The position numbers and the translations under genes are program-made. Under the pieces are notes generated by a model. It had not been told where the DNA came from. It saw only the letters and a program-made list of their open reading frames with translations, and did not search any database. From the NCBI RefSeq assembly GCF_009765215.1, contig NZ_VLNV01000006.1, positions 309,281-373,280 of the forward strand: a stretch of DNA of 64,000 nucleotides, given 5' to 3'. The stretch's first letter is position 1. The number at the start of each line of letters is the position of its first letter. Positions 7,223 to 16,262 of this stretch are shown one piece after another. Source of the stretch: Lysobacter prati. GTDB lineage: Bacteria > Pseudomonadota > Gammaproteobacteria > Xanthomonadales > Xanthomonadaceae.

Positions 7223-7834
7223 ATGGACCGCACTTCAAACTTCAACGAAGCCCAGATCAACGAACTGCTGCTGCAGGCGCTGGAAACCGAGCGCGGTGGG
7301 ATTAAGGTCTATACCGCTGCAATCTCTGCCGCCATCAATCCTGACTTGACGCAGGAGTGGGAAGAGTATCTGCAGGAGACCCGCACGCACGAGGAAGTGC
7401 TAACGCGCGTGCTCCAGGACCTCGGTATGGATCCCGAAGCGCAGAGCCCTGGGCGCAAGGTCGTCGCTCACCAAGGAGCTTCTCTTGTTGAGGCCATCGA
7501 GATGGCGATGCGAGATGCGAAGCCCGCTGCCGCGGAACTCGTCGCCGCCGAGAGTGTCGTCCTCGCCGAAACCAAGGACCATCAAAACTGGGAGCTGATC
7601 GGACACGTGGCCAAGCACGCGAAATGGGAAGGAGCTAGCGTTCTCAAGGCCGCCTACGATGCGGTGGAGGACGACGAGGATCATCACCTGTACCACACCA
7701 AAGGCTGGTGTCGTGAGCTGTGGATTCAGTCCCTAGGCTTCCCGGCAGTACTTCCGCCGCCGGAAGAGGTGAAGCATGTTGAAACCGCGATCGGTGCCGC
7801 GAAAGCGGAAGCTTCTAGAGAGGAGATGATCTGA
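7223..7834 (+). CDS. ferritin-like helical-bundle protein
   Basis: A 203-residue, almost wholly helical protein with Glu/His spacing typical of the ferritin-like fold (ETERGGIKVY near residue 21, EEVLTRVLQDLG, ETKDHQNWELIGHVAKHAKWE, EDDEDHHLYHTKGW). The family is widely found beside catalases and other stress genes, and I infer iron- or redox-linked protection. No signal peptide. Its neighbours are the divergent DUF6766 gene and the catalase 113 bases downstream, which may be co-transcribed. Confidence 0.75.
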   Translation: MDRTSNFNEAQINELLLQALETERGGIKVYTAAISAAINPDLTQEWEEYLQETRTHEEVLTRVLQDLGMDPEAQSPGRKVVAHQGASLVEAIEMAMRDAKPAAAELVAAESVVLAETKDHQNWELIGHVAKHAKWEGASVLKAAYDAVEDDEDHHLYHTKGWCRELWIQSLGFPAVLPPPEEVKHVETAIGAAKAEASREEMI

Positions 7835-7947
7835 GGAAGATCCCACGTCTCCGCTTCCCTGCAACGAAGTAATCTCGTTCAGCTACTCACTGTGCTTTCA
7901 TAAGGAGCCATCTACGTTGATCGTCTGATTTTAGTGGAACGATCGCA

Positions 7948-10290
7948 ATGGCAACTCGGAAGGGTAAATCGGATACGACTAGCACCCAAGGTGCGCCGCA
8001 GCTGGCTTCCGGGCCGGTTGCGGACCAGGCGCGCGAGGTCGAAGAGACCGCTTCGCTGATGCCGTTCAATGAGAACAAGGCATCGGAATTCACCCTCGAA
8101 GGCGCGCGCAATCCGCCGGAGGGAATCGTAGTGACCCCGCCTTCGGAGCTGGCTGGCGCCAGTACCGTGTCGGAAGGCCAACAGAATGCGAAAGTCGGAA
8201 CGCCGCCGGAATCCGGGGCGAATCCCACGGTGGGACCGTTGGATCGTGTCAGAGTGGATGCCAGTGGCCAGCGCCTGACCACCAATCAAGGCGTGCCGGT
8301 AGCCGATAACCAGAACTCACTCAAGGCAGGCGTGCGCGGACCGGCGCTGCTGAAGGACTTCATCCTTCGCGAGAAGATCACCCACTTCGACCACGAGCGC
8401 ATTCCGGAACGGATCGTGCACGCGCGTGGCTCGGGTGCCCACGGTTTCTTCGAATGCTACGAACCCATTGCCGACGTGACCCGCGCCTCGCTGTTCGGGG
8501 AGGCAGGAAAGCGCACTCCGGTCTTTGTTCGATTTTCCACCGTGGCGGGCGAGCGTGGTTCGAAGGACACCGCGCGCGATGTCCGCGGATTCGCCGTGAA
8601 GTTCTATACCGACGAAGGCAACTGGGATCTGGTGGGCAACAATATCCCCGTGTTCTTCATCCAGGACGCGATGAAGTTCCCGGACCTCGTGCATGCGGTG
8701 AAACCCGAGCCGCACCATGGCATGCCGCAGGCGGCCTCGGCCCATGACACGTTCTGGGACTTCGTATCGCTGATGCCAGAATCCACGCACATGCTGCTGT
8801 GGGTGATGTCGGACCGCGCCATCCCGCGCAGCTTCCGCATGATGCAGGGGTTTGGCGTCCACACATTCCGCTTCGTCAACGAGCAAGGCGAATCCACCTT
8901 CGTCAAGTTCCACTGGAACCCGAAACAGGGAACGCATTCGCAAGTGTGGGACGAAGCGGTCAAGGTGTCGGGCGCCGACCCGGACTTCCACCGGCGCGAT
9001 CTTTGGGAGGCGATCGAAACGGGCGACTTCCCCGAATGGGAGCTGGGTGTACAGCTGTTCTCGGAAGAGCTCGCCGAAAGCTTCTCCTTCGATGTACTCG
9101 ATGCCACCAAGATCATTCCCGAGGAGCTCGTTCCGGTGAGGCCGATCGGCCGACTGGTGCTGGATCGCAACCCGGACAACTTCTTCGCCGAGACCGAGCA
9201 GGTGGCATTCTGCACCGCGCACGTCGTGCCGGGCATCGACTTCAGCAATGATCCGCTGCTGGCGGGCCGGATCCACTCTTACGTGGATACACAGCTCAAG
9301 CGCCTGGGCGGGCCGAATTTCCACGAGATTCCGATCAATGCACCGATCAGTCCCGTGCATAACAACCAGCGCGACGGCATGCATCGGCAGGCCATTCATC
9401 GAGGCAAGGTCGCCTACGAGCCCAATTCCCTGGCTGGCGGCTGCCCCTTCCAGGCGGGCACCGAAGGATTCGTACCATTTCCCGAGCCCATCGACGCGGA
9501 CGAGGTACGCGGCAAGCCGGAGAAGTTCGCAGAGCATTTCAATCAGGCGACCTTGTTCTTCAACAGCCAGACACCGGCCGAGCAAGCCCACATCGCCGCT
9601 GCGTTCCGGTTCGAACTGTCCAAGGTGACGGTGCCCGCAGTCAGGCGGCGCGTCCTGTCCATGTTGCGCAACGTGTCCGAAGACCTGGCCGGGCAAGTCG
9701 CAGACGGCCTGGGCATGGCGCTGCCCGATGCGATGCCGCGGGCAATCAAAGCCCCGACGCCCGAAATCGACCGCTCGCCCCCGTTGTCGTTGACTGCGCG
9801 TCCCGGCTCGGTGGGCATTCGTAGCCGCAAGGTCGCCATTCTGGTGGCGCCCGGCGTCAATGCCGAGCAGGTGGAACAGTTCCGCGGGCCGTTGATGAAG
9901 GCAGGCGCGGTGGTGCGCCTGGTCGGTCCCCGGATCGGGCCGCTGGAAGCGTCGAACGGTCAGGTGCTCGAGGCGGAGGCGTCGCTGGAGAACGAACCGG
10001 CGCCGTTGTTTGATGCCGTGGTCATTCCCGGCGGGGCTGCGCACGTGGAGACGCTGAAGCTGGACGGGCGCGCCGCGGAGTTCCTGAAAGATCAATACCG
10101 CCATTGCAAGCCAATCGCGGTCTTGGCCGAGGCCATCGCGTTGGCCGAAGGTGCCGGCGTGCTCCATGACGATGCCGATCCCGGGCTGTTCCTTGAGGAT
10201 GAGGCGGATGCGAGTGTCGTAGCCGAGTTCATCAAGGCCTTGGCTGCTCATAGGCACTTCACGCGCGAGCGGGATCCGCCGCTGGTGTAG
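7948..10290 (+). CDS. katE: large-subunit catalase HPII (clade 2)
   Basis: A 780-residue catalase with the long N-terminal arm and C-terminal flavodoxin/DJ-1-like domain of the HPII class. It degrades hydrogen peroxide with heme, usually in stationary phase. Visible are the active-site His158 in [12 protein letters not shown], the distal Asn in [10 protein letters not shown], and the heme-ligand tyrosine in [15 protein letters not shown]. The C-terminal domain starts about residue 620 ([16 protein letters not shown]). The first 120 residues are acidic and low in complexity, as expected. It lies between the ferritin-like and alcohol-dehydrogenase genes in an accessory region rather than a core locus. 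Confidence 0.93.
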   Translation: MATRKGKSDTTSTQGAPQLASGPVADQAREVEETASLMPFNENKASEFTLEGARNPPEGIVVTPPSELAGASTVSEGQQNAKVGTPPESGANPTVGPLDRVRVDASGQRLTTNQGVPVADNQNSLKAGVRGPALLKDFILREKITHFDHERIPERIVHARGSGAHGFFECYEPIADVTRASLFGEAGKRTPVFVRFSTVAGERGSKDTARDVRGFAVKFYTDEGNWDLVGNNIPVFFIQDAMKFPDLVHAVKPEPHHGMPQAASAHDTFWDFVSLMPESTHMLLWVMSDRAIPRSFRMMQGFGVHTFRFVNEQGESTFVKFHWNPKQGTHSQVWDEAVKVSGADPDFHRRDLWEAIETGDFPEWELGVQLFSEELAESFSFDVLDATKIIPEELVPVRPIGRLVLDRNPDNFFAETEQVAFCTAHVVPGIDFSNDPLLAGRIHSYVDTQLKRLGGPNFHEIPINAPISPVHNNQRDGMHRQAIHRGKVAYEPNSLAGGCPFQAGTEGFVPFPEPIDADEVRGKPEKFAEHFNQATLFFNSQTPAEQAHIAAAFRFELSKVTVPAVRRRVLSMLRNVSEDLAGQVADGLGMALPDAMPRAIKAPTPEIDRSPPLSLTARPGSVGIRSRKVAILVAPGVNAEQVEQFRGPLMKAGAVVRLVGPRIGPLEASNGQVLEAEASLENEPAPLFDAVVIPGGAAHVETLKLDGRAAEFLKDQYRHCKPIAVLAEAIALAEGAGVLHDDADPGLFLEDEADASVVAEFIKALAAHRHFTRERDPPLV

Positions 10291-10345
10291 ACCCGCCGCC
10301 ACTTGACAGGGGTGCCAAGGACGGCTCCATTTTGGATATACCGCG

Positions 10346-11509
10346 ATGAAAGCACTGACGTATCACGGCAAGCACGACGTACGTGTGGAGACAGTTCCAG
10401 ACCCGGTCCTGGTGGAGAGCGACGATATTCTCCTGCGTGTCACTGCCACTGCCATCTGTGGCTCCGACCTGCATCTGTATCGCGGCAAAGTGCCCGGGCT
10501 CGAAGACGGTGACATCCTCGGGCACGAATTCATGGGGATTGTCGAGGACGCCGGGCAGGGGGTCAGTAAGCTGCGTCGAGGCGATCGAGTGGTCGTCCCC
10601 TTCACCATTTCGTGCGGCGATTGCTTCTTCTGCAGCAAGAAGTTGTACTCGGCCTGCGAGACCACCAACCCGGGGCGCGGCACGATCATCAACAAGAAGG
10701 ACGTGCGATCCGGCGCCGGGATGTTCGGCTATACCCATCTTTATGGGGGATACGCCGGGGGACAGGCGGAATTCGTCCGCGTGCCCAAGGCCAACGTCGG
10801 GCCCTTGAGGCTGCCTGAGGGATTGACCGACGAGCAGGTGTTGTTTCTCTCCGACATCCTCCCCACTGGCTACCAGGCCGTTTTGAACGCCGAAGTTGGC
10901 CCCGGGTCCTCCCTGGCCATTCTCGGCGGGGGCCCCGTCGGGATGATGGCGGCGGCCTGCGCGCGGTTGCTGGGCGTGGAGCGCATCTTCATGGTTGACC
11001 GAAACGCCTACCGACTGGCGTTTGCTGCCGCCACTTATGGAGTTGAGCCGATCAACCTGCAGGAGGAGGACGATCCAGCCGCCCACATCGTGGGGGCGAC
11101 GGCGAACCGAGGCGTCGATGCCACGATTGAAGCGGTCGGCTTCGAAGCCAAGGGCAGTGCCGTGGAGACGGCCCTTACCACACTGAAGCTGGAAGGCAGC
11201 AGCGGCAGTGCGTTGCGCATGGCCATCGGCGCGACGCGGCGGGGGGGCGTGGTCAGTGTGCCTGGTGTGTATGCAGGCTTCATCCATGGCTTCCTGTTTG
11301 GCGACGCGTTCGACAAGGGTCTTGCTTTCCGGATGGGGCAGACACACGTGCAACACCATATGCCGGTGCTGCTCGAGCATATTGAGAACGGTGAACTCGA
11401 GCCGCACGCGATTATCAGCCACCGCATGTCCCTGGCCGACGCTGCGGAGGGCTACCGCATCTTCGACGAGAAGAAGGAGGAGTGCCGAAAGGTAGTTCTG
11501 ACCCCCTGA
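10346..11509 (+). CDS. zinc-dependent alcohol dehydrogenase, formaldehyde-dehydrogenase-like
   Basis: A 387-residue medium-chain dehydrogenase. Catalytic zinc ligands are in ICGSDLHLY and GHEFMGIV. Structural zinc cysteines are in [17 protein letters not shown]. The Rossmann motif [10 protein letters not shown] lies near residue 194. The long insert [20 protein letters not shown] and the family length match the glutathione-independent formaldehyde/threonine-dehydrogenase-like group. It starts 55 bases after the catalase and could share its transcript. The substrate is not shown by the sequence. Aldehyde detoxification fits the stress context. Confidence 0.85.
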   Translation: MKALTYHGKHDVRVETVPDPVLVESDDILLRVTATAICGSDLHLYRGKVPGLEDGDILGHEFMGIVEDAGQGVSKLRRGDRVVVPFTISCGDCFFCSKKLYSACETTNPGRGTIINKKDVRSGAGMFGYTHLYGGYAGGQAEFVRVPKANVGPLRLPEGLTDEQVLFLSDILPTGYQAVLNAEVGPGSSLAILGGGPVGMMAAACARLLGVERIFMVDRNAYRLAFAAATYGVEPINLQEEDDPAAHIVGATANRGVDATIEAVGFEAKGSAVETALTTLKLEGSSGSALRMAIGATRRGGVVSVPGVYAGFIHGFLFGDAFDKGLAFRMGQTHVQHHMPVLLEHIENGELEPHAIISHRMSLADAAEGYRIFDEKKEECRKVVLTP

Positions 11510-11651
11510 GCGTGCGCCCGGGCCGGGCCTCGCAGAATCGACCGTCGCGGAGTTTTCTCAACGGGCGGCGCTTAGACAGAGCGTTCAGGCTTACACGCTA
11601 TGTGCACTGACGCGCGGCCATGGTGATTCATTCCAAGGTGAGTTGACTGAC

Positions 11652-12173
11652 ATGGCACGCGACATCCTTAAGACCCTCAAGATCGAACACGATGACCTGC
11701 GTGGCCTATTCACCGAGTTGAAAGAGACAACCGACCGGGGGGTCAAGAAGCGGGAAGGGCTACTGGAGAAGATCGAAGAGGCCTTGATTCCACACGCCAA
11801 GTGGGAAGAGAAATTCTTCTATCCGGCGTTCAAGAAGCGTGCCGATCGCGATGGATTGCAGACGCATGCCGAAGCGGTAGCAGAACACCATGCCGTTGAG
11901 AACTCTGTGATTCCGGAAGTGCATGCCGCCGATCCTGGTACGCCGGAGTTTGCCGGCCGAGTCAAGGTGCTTGGCGAATTCGTCGATCACCATGCCAAGG
12001 AAGAAGAGAAGACCATGTTCAAGATGGCGCGCGAGATGTTCTCTGCCGCCGAGCTTGCGGAGTTCGATGAGCAGTATGAAGACTGGAAGCAGTCGGATGT
12101 CGCCAGTGCCCTTGTTGCCATGGAAAGGACAAAAGCCGGCGTCAAAGGCGCTGTGAAGTCGATTGCGCAGTGA
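11652..12173 (+). CDS. hemerythrin-domain protein
   Basis: A 173-residue four-helix protein with the HHE/hemerythrin ligand pattern: H in IEHDDLRGLF, H and E in HAKWEEKFFYP, H in AEHHAVENSVIPE, and HHAKEEEKTMF near the end. These residues bind a di-iron centre that senses or stores oxygen or NO, or protects iron-sulfur repair. The start MARDILK at ATG 11652 is preferred over the TTG three codons earlier. The stop overlaps the next gene's GTG (GTGA at 12170-12173), implying coupling. Confidence 0.85.
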   Translation: MARDILKTLKIEHDDLRGLFTELKETTDRGVKKREGLLEKIEEALIPHAKWEEKFFYPAFKKRADRDGLQTHAEAVAEHHAVENSVIPEVHAADPGTPEFAGRVKVLGEFVDHHAKEEEKTMFKMAREMFSAAELAEFDEQYEDWKQSDVASALVAMERTKAGVKGAVKSIAQ

Positions 12174-12427
12174 GACTGTCCGCACTACATGGTCAGGTAG
12201 TCGGTCCGCGCGCTCCTTACTCGGCGCTCATTCGCACAATCGGCGAGCAGACTCGTGAGTTGAACCCGGCCACAACATGGTCGGACGCCATCCCTGGAAT
12301 GGAAAAGCTTTGGCGCTCTTACGTCACCGGCTTGGAGTGGGGGGACGTTGAAGACAGACTTCGGGCCGCTTGGGAAGAGTCTGAATGGATTGCCGGAAAC
12401 TCGAGCCAAGTGTCATGGAAAATATGA
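12170..12427 (+). CDS. hypothetical protein coupled to the hemerythrin gene
   Basis: An 85-residue frame whose GTG start overlaps the preceding stop by 4 bases, which is the main support. The sequence includes LWRSYVTGLEWGDVEDRLRA and AWEESEWIAG, a plausible soluble helical protein. No family recognised. It overlaps the following small frame by 13 bases, so three genes may form one operon. It could still be a chance frame. Confidence 0.4.
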   Translation: MRLSALHGQVVGPRAPYSALIRTIGEQTRELNPATTWSDAIPGMEKLWRSYVTGLEWGDVEDRLRAAWEESEWIAGNSSQVSWKI

Positions 12428-12603
12428 TCGAATCCCGCAAGCGCATCGCGACTGCCGAAGCAGAGAGCCATGCAAGGATGCTGGAGCTTTGCTGGTCGTT
12501 TCGCGCCCAACTGGAACGAGTGCAGTCTGGCATGTCACCAGCGGACTATATCTGCGCCGAAGCCCTGAAGACGTTCCTGCTTCGCGCTAGCGGCGTGCGC
12601 TAA
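12415..12603 (+). CDS. small hypothetical helical protein
   Basis: A 62-residue frame from ATG 12415 (MENMIESRKRIATAEAES) to TAA 12601-12603. ATG 12424 is an alternative. The composition is helical and charged (ESHARMLELCWSFRAQLERV), ending SPADYICAEALKTFLLRASG. No motif or family is recognised. It lies in the same block as hemerythrin and the two-component genes. Confidence 0.4.
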   Translation: MENMIESRKRIATAEAESHARMLELCWSFRAQLERVQSGMSPADYICAEALKTFLLRASGVR

Positions 12604-12717
12604 CAAGGCAAGCGGAGCGGACTCGCGAACAAGCGGAACCGCCTCGCGCCGGAGGCGACAGGTGGCCCTTCTGCCCGACAGTCCTTCTTCACCCATTGCG
12701 GACCTATGCAGACCGAC

Positions 12718-13059
12718 CTATGCAGATCTCAGTTCCTTCAGGATGCGAATTAGGCGATCCATTTCGTAAGGCTTCTGCAAGTAGGGTTTTTGGGCGAAGG
12801 CTTCCGGCAAAAGAGTAGGGTCACGAGCGCTGGTGAAGAAAAACCGAAGCCCTATGTCCACCAAATGATGGGCGAAGCCAAAAGACAGCTCTTTGCCGAT
12901 CTCGATGTCGAGCATTGCCAGGTCGAAGGATATGGTGCTCACCGCCTCGGAAGCCCCGGCTATCGTTGAAGCATGAAAAGTGTGGTGGCCCTCGGCATCC
13001 AAGGCCAGCACTACGCATGTAGCCATCAATGCATTGTCTTCTAGGAGGAGAATGCGCAC
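12718..13059 (-). CDS. single-domain response regulator (CheY-like receiver)
   Basis: A 113-residue receiver domain without an output domain. Visible are the acidic pair in LLLEDNALM, the phospho-acceptor region FDLAMLDIEIGKE, the switch Thr/Ser in FFTSARD and the conserved lysine in YLQKPYEMDRLI. The start is GTG 13059, three bases after GGGAGG. A longer frame upstream has no ribosome site. The histidine kinase at 13668-14807 on the same strand is the likely partner. Signal output would be through protein contact. The cognate effector is not visible. Confidence 0.8.
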   Translation of the reverse strand: MRILLLEDNALMATCVVLALDAEGHHTFHASTIAGASEAVSTISFDLAMLDIEIGKELSFGFAHHLVDIGLRFFFTSARDPTLLPEAFAQKPYLQKPYEMDRLIRILKELRSA

Positions 13060-13390
13060 AGGCCTCCCAAAGCTGTACGCCTGGGATGGTCTGCCGCGCT
13101 GCCCGCCTGGATAATGGCGCTGCAGTCCTGGTTCATAAGAATCTGCACGGCTTAGCCTCATCTCGCAGCGAGCTGCACGGAGGCCCGGATGACAAGACTG
13201 GGCATGACACCAGTCCGATGCACAAACAACGCTACGCACAAAACGGTAGCGGCATGTGACGACCCAGTCGGTGCGGCGTTGAGCGTTACGTGGAGTTAAG
13301 CCCCCAACTTCGGAGAGCGACTGGCGCGCGTGTCTTCAATGATGTCTGGGCCGCCTAGTCCCCCGGACACCGTAGCGAAGTCAACTCTGG
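13060..13390. other. 331-bp gap with no gene seen
   Basis: Frames here are short and lack starts with ribosome sites. It separates the response regulator from the small gene at 13391 and presumably holds the regulator's promoter. No hairpin with a T-run was found. Confidence 0.4.
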
Positions 13391-13624
13391 CTAGGCGTTA
13401 CGCGGCGCGAACAGCAGATCGGCGACGGTGTTCAGCCCTTTCAGGAACTCATCCCGAACTGCCGGACTAAGGTCACTCTGGCGATAACGCTCGTCGTGAA
13501 CGGCCACCCCCCGAAGTGCCGTCGCGCAGATGGATTCGCGCGAAGGGGATGCTTCAATTATCGCCAGCAGGGCCCATTGCATCGCCGTCAGCTGGCCTTC
13601 CAAGAAAGCGTCTTTCTCGTCCAT
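13391..13624 (-). CDS. small hypothetical protein of the two-component block
   Basis: A 77-residue protein starting MDEKDAFLEGQLTAMQWALL at ATG 13624, with AAGGA 8 bases upstream. It is a helical, acidic protein with LKGLNTVADLLFAPRNA at the end. No family name can be given with confidence. It begins 44 bases after the histidine kinase and is probably in the same transcript, so a role tied to that kinase is possible. Confidence 0.6.
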   Translation of the reverse strand: MDEKDAFLEGQLTAMQWALLAIIEASPSRESICATALRGVAVHDERYRQSDLSPAVRDEFLKGLNTVADLLFAPRNA

Positions 13625-13667
13625 CTGGAGTTCCTTGCATGGGTCTGCCACGGCGATATGGGCGGGA

Positions 13668-14807
13668 TTAGCGCCTATCCTTTTCGTCCGACGGCAGTCG
13701 GACGGTGAACAGCGTGCGACCGCCAACTGAAGTGGCCGCAACGGTTCCGCCATGTGCGATGGCGATTTGCCGAACGATGAAGAGCCCCAGGCCAAGGCTG
13801 TCGGCTTCGGGATTCGAATCCGGACCCTCCTTGAATTGGCCGAAAGGCATGAACAATGCCGACATCGTATGGTCCGGGATGACAGGGCCCTCGTTCTCCA
13901 CTGAGAGAGAGGTGGCGGACGCCTCGCCCTCCAGCGTTACCCGAATTGGGCCGTTTGCATCGCCATGCTTTGCTGCATTGATCACCAGGTTGGCCACGGC
14001 CTCGCGTATGCGGGATGCGTCGAAAAGCCCGGTAGTCTGCCCTCGTGATTGATACGAAATCCCGTGTTCCGGAAAGAGGGGCCGTAGCAGGTCCAGCTCA
14101 TCTTGAAGTTCGGGGTCGAGATCGACGTAGGTCGGCACGATCCGCAGGCCGCCTCCGAGTGAGGCTTTGCTGTAATCGAGCAGATCGTCCAGAAGCGACT
14201 TCATGCGGGCGCCGCTGCGTCTGAGCCGTTCGATCAGGGGCGCTGCGGGCGCGTCCTCAGGGATGATTCGGGTAAGTAGTTCCGCAGTAAGGAGATTGAC
14301 CGAAAGTGGGCCACGGAGGTCATGAGCAAGTGTGCCAAGGAAGACATTCCGCCACCCTTCGCTCTCTGCCGAAAAGTTCGCGATGGATTCCGCGAGCGCC
14401 TGATCGATCGCCTGGTTGAACCGTGCCATATCTCTCAGCGCGTGCTCGTCGGGTGGCGACGAGTCGCTCCATAGCGTGAGGACGGACTCTCTCAGGGCCC
14501 GGTACTCCGCGAAGACCTGCTCGAGCGTGAACCCGCTCTGCGCACGGAGTCTTGCATAAGCGCCCGTCACGGTCTCCGGCTGGTTAGCGGCGAGAACCGG
14601 GGTTTGTGCCCTGTGCACAGCCTCGGCGTCACTCTGGGCGGTGCGAAGGTCCTGGGCTATTGCCTCGAGGATGTCGGGGAGATGTTCGCGCAGGTGGCCG
14701 TTGACCGGCTGCGGGTCAAGAAGGGAAAAGGAGGCTGCGACCTGCGCCGCGCGGTCCACGATCTTTGGGCCGTTAGCCTCAATAAACTCGGCCAGCCTTT
14801 GTCGCAT
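13668..14807 (-). CDS. soluble sensor histidine kinase
   Basis: A 379-residue kinase. Residues 1-145 form a helical N-terminal sensor domain resembling RsbRD/RsbT co-antagonist-type sensors (FTLEQVFAEYRALRES). HisKA follows with the phospho-accepting His162 in AHDLRGPLS. The HATPase domain has the N box NLVINAAKHGDANG, a G1-like region around EADSLGLGLFIV and VGGRTLFTVRLP at the end. No membrane segment is present, so it senses a cytosolic cue. It probably phosphorylates the single-domain regulator at 12718. The kinase lies in the accessory region near the tRNA. Confidence 0.88.
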   Translation of the reverse strand: MRQRLAEFIEANGPKIVDRAAQVAASFSLLDPQPVNGHLREHLPDILEAIAQDLRTAQSDAEAVHRAQTPVLAANQPETVTGAYARLRAQSGFTLEQVFAEYRALRESVLTLWSDSSPPDEHALRDMARFNQAIDQALAESIANFSAESEGWRNVFLGTLAHDLRGPLSVNLLTAELLTRIIPEDAPAAPLIERLRRSGARMKSLLDDLLDYSKASLGGGLRIVPTYVDLDPELQDELDLLRPLFPEHGISYQSRGQTTGLFDASRIREAVANLVINAAKHGDANGPIRVTLEGEASATSLSVENEGPVIPDHTMSALFMPFGQFKEGPDSNPEADSLGLGLFIVRQIAIAHGGTVAATSVGGRTLFTVRLPSDEKDRR

Positions 14808-14849
14808 TCGCGTACCTGCCGCCTTGAAGGTCCGGCCAAATCCTACTCC

Positions 14850-15146
14850 TCAGGGCGGTCCTGCCTCCTGCGGGCCGATGGCCGGGGTCACTTCACGCCT
14901 GATCCGCCCCGCATTCGCCACAGCCCACCGCTCCACCCAAGCGATCGCTAACGCCTCACTTGGCGCGTTGGCCCGACGCTCCCTGCCCGGGTCCAGATGA
15001 CGGTTGACCGTCGTCCGCCAAGCCTCGTTGTGGAACGCGACAACCGCGACCGACTTCCCGCCACAATGCAGCCATTGAGTCGTCGCAGGCCCACTGACGA
15101 AGCCACGCTTCCAAGTGATGTCCGGCGGGAGCGGGAGTCGTGTCAT
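14850..15146 (-). CDS. small island-associated hypothetical protein
   Basis: A 98-residue protein from ATG 15146 (MTRLPLPPDITWKRGFVSG), with ATG 15155 as an alternative. The rest includes TTQWLHCGGKSVAVVAFHNE and ALAIAWVERWAVANAGRIRRE. I recall similar short proteins beside integrases and tRNA genes in xanthomonad prophages, but no Pfam name comes to mind. It lies just inside the accessory region, about 150 bases from tRNA-Phe. No clear ribosome site is seen, so the start is uncertain. Confidence 0.5.
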   Translation of the reverse strand: MTRLPLPPDITWKRGFVSGPATTQWLHCGGKSVAVVAFHNEAWRTTVNRHLDPGRERRANAPSEALAIAWVERWAVANAGRIRREVTPAIGPQEAGPP

Positions 15147-15251
15147 GCCGGGCATGATCAGCGATGAGGCGCTCACGCAATGAGAAAGCGGCATTAGACC
15201 GCGCGTGCTCCCCCGGTGCTCCCCCGGGTCTGCTGCCGCCCCAAAAACAGA

Positions 15252-15285
15252 AAGCCCAGTAAAGCCTGAGAGCCTTACTGGGCTT
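15252..15285 (-). terminator. rho-independent terminator of tRNA-Phe
   Basis: AAGCCCAGTAA (15252-15262) pairs perfectly with TTACTGGGCTT (15275-15285). On the minus strand the stem is followed by CTGTTTTTGG. It lies 12 bases past the tRNA 3' end. Confidence 0.85.
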
Positions 15286-15296
15286 ACGTTTAATAA

Positions 15297-15372
15297 TGGT
15301 GGCCGGGGAGGGAATCGAACCCCCGACACGGGGATTTTCAATCCCCTGCTCTACCAACTGAGCTACCCGGCC
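15297..15372 (-). tRNA. tRNA-Phe (GAA)
   Basis: On the minus strand a 76-base cloverleaf can be drawn. The acceptor arm GGCCGGG pairs with CCCGGCC. The D arm has GCTC. The anticodon stem GGGGA/TCCCC encloses the loop TTGAAAA with anticodon GAA. The T arm is GGGGG-TTCGATT-CCCTC, and CCA is encoded (ACCA at 15300-15297). It separates accessory DNA on its 3' side from core genes on its 5' side, the usual layout when an island uses a tRNA 3' end as attachment site. Confidence 0.95.
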
Positions 15373-15543
15373 ATTCCGCGACGGTCAGGCCGTGCGAGGA
15401 GCGGAATGATACGGATCGCGGGCGGGCATGGCAAGCCGGATGTGCGCTGAACGGGTTCGCCGGCCGCTGCAGCGCCGCCGCCGGGCAGGTGCAAGATTGT
15501 GGCGTGTTCTTCCACAGGCAGCCCGTGGCTGCAGGAGAGCGTC

Positions 15544-15984
15544 ATGAAAGCCCTGGTCCTCGGTTGCCTGGCCGCGTTGCTCGCCAGCGCCTGCGCCAGC
15601 CAGTCCCGCATCAGCGATGCCGACAAGTTGCAGTTGTACCGCGCCCACGCCGGCGCGCCGGTTCCGAACTTCCAGTACTTCGGCCGCCTCGACGGCTGGA
15701 CGCCCTTGGGCGATTCCGCGCTGGCGGTGTGGACCAAGCCCAGCGAGGTCTACCTGCTCGAGTTCAAGGGCACTTGCCAGGACCTGGACTTCGCCCAGGC
15801 CATCACCGTGACCAACCAGTTCGGGCGGGTGTATCAGAACTTCGACAAGGTCATCGTGCTGGGCCAGACGTCGAACCAGATTCCGTGCTGGATCAAGGAA
15901 ATCCGTCCGGTCGATGCCAAGGCGCTGAGGCAGGCTGAAAGCGAGAAGCGTGCCGCGCAGGTCGCCGAGCGCGAGAAATCCTGA
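15544..15984 (+). CDS. small lipoprotein, DUF6491-like
   Basis: A 146-residue protein with a lipoprotein signal (MKALVLGCLAALLASACAS, cysteine about residue 17), start ATG 15544 and AGGAG upstream. The mature part contains FQYFGRLDGWTPLGDSALAV, KGTCQDLDFAQAITVTNQ and NQIPCWIKEIRPVD. This is the pattern of a small family common in Lysobacteraceae (DUF6491, from memory), with two cysteines that may pair. The C-terminal tail is charged and helical. It is probably anchored in the outer membrane. Function unknown. Confidence 0.75.
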   Translation: MKALVLGCLAALLASACASQSRISDADKLQLYRAHAGAPVPNFQYFGRLDGWTPLGDSALAVWTKPSEVYLLEFKGTCQDLDFAQAITVTNQFGRVYQNFDKVIVLGQTSNQIPCWIKEIRPVDAKALRQAESEKRAAQVAEREKS

Positions 15985-15986
15985 AC

Positions 15987-16259
15987 TCAGGTTTCCGGCG
16001 CGACGTAGCCGGCGGGTTTGGCCGCGTCGCCGCCAAACAGGAACTTCTCCATCTCGACTTCGAGGAAGGCGCGGTGCTTGGGGTCGAGCGGCGACAGCCG
16101 GTTCTCGTTGATCAGCATGGTCTGGTGCGCCAGCCACGCCGCCCAGGCGGGTTTGCCGATGTGGGCGAAGATGCGCTTGCCCAGTTCGCCAGGCCACGGC
16201 ACGAAGTCGAGGCCTTCGGTTTCGCGCTTTTCGTATTCGCAGTAGACGGTGCGGGGCAT
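15987..16259 (-). CDS. yggX: probable Fe(2+)-trafficking protein YggX
   Basis: A 90-residue protein with the YggX signature: [20 protein letters not shown] at the N-terminus with the conserved Cys7, [20 protein letters not shown], and [13 protein letters not shown]. YggX protects iron-sulfur clusters and limits oxidative damage. It starts 3 bases after the mutY stop and is translated in the same direction, the normal mutY-yggX operon of gammaproteobacteria, which fits since MutY carries a [4Fe-4S] cluster. Confidence 0.95.
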   Translation of the reverse strand: MPRTVYCEYEKRETEGLDFVPWPGELGKRIFAHIGKPAWAAWLAHQTMLINENRLSPLDPKHRAFLEVEMEKFLFGGDAAKPAGYVAPET

Positions 16260-16262
16260 GGT

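Noticed and set aside
8317-10302. Very long minus-strand frame (661 codons) opposite the catalase gene
   Set aside because: It is antisense to katE, and its composition follows the third-codon-position GC bias of the true gene. No domain is recognisable.
13240-13400. Possible integron attC site (GTTACG, GTTAAGC and TAACGCC words after the small gene ending at 13391)
   Set aside because: The outer words are not inverted partners of each other and no attC-like folded arm could be drawn. No integron integrase is in the window.
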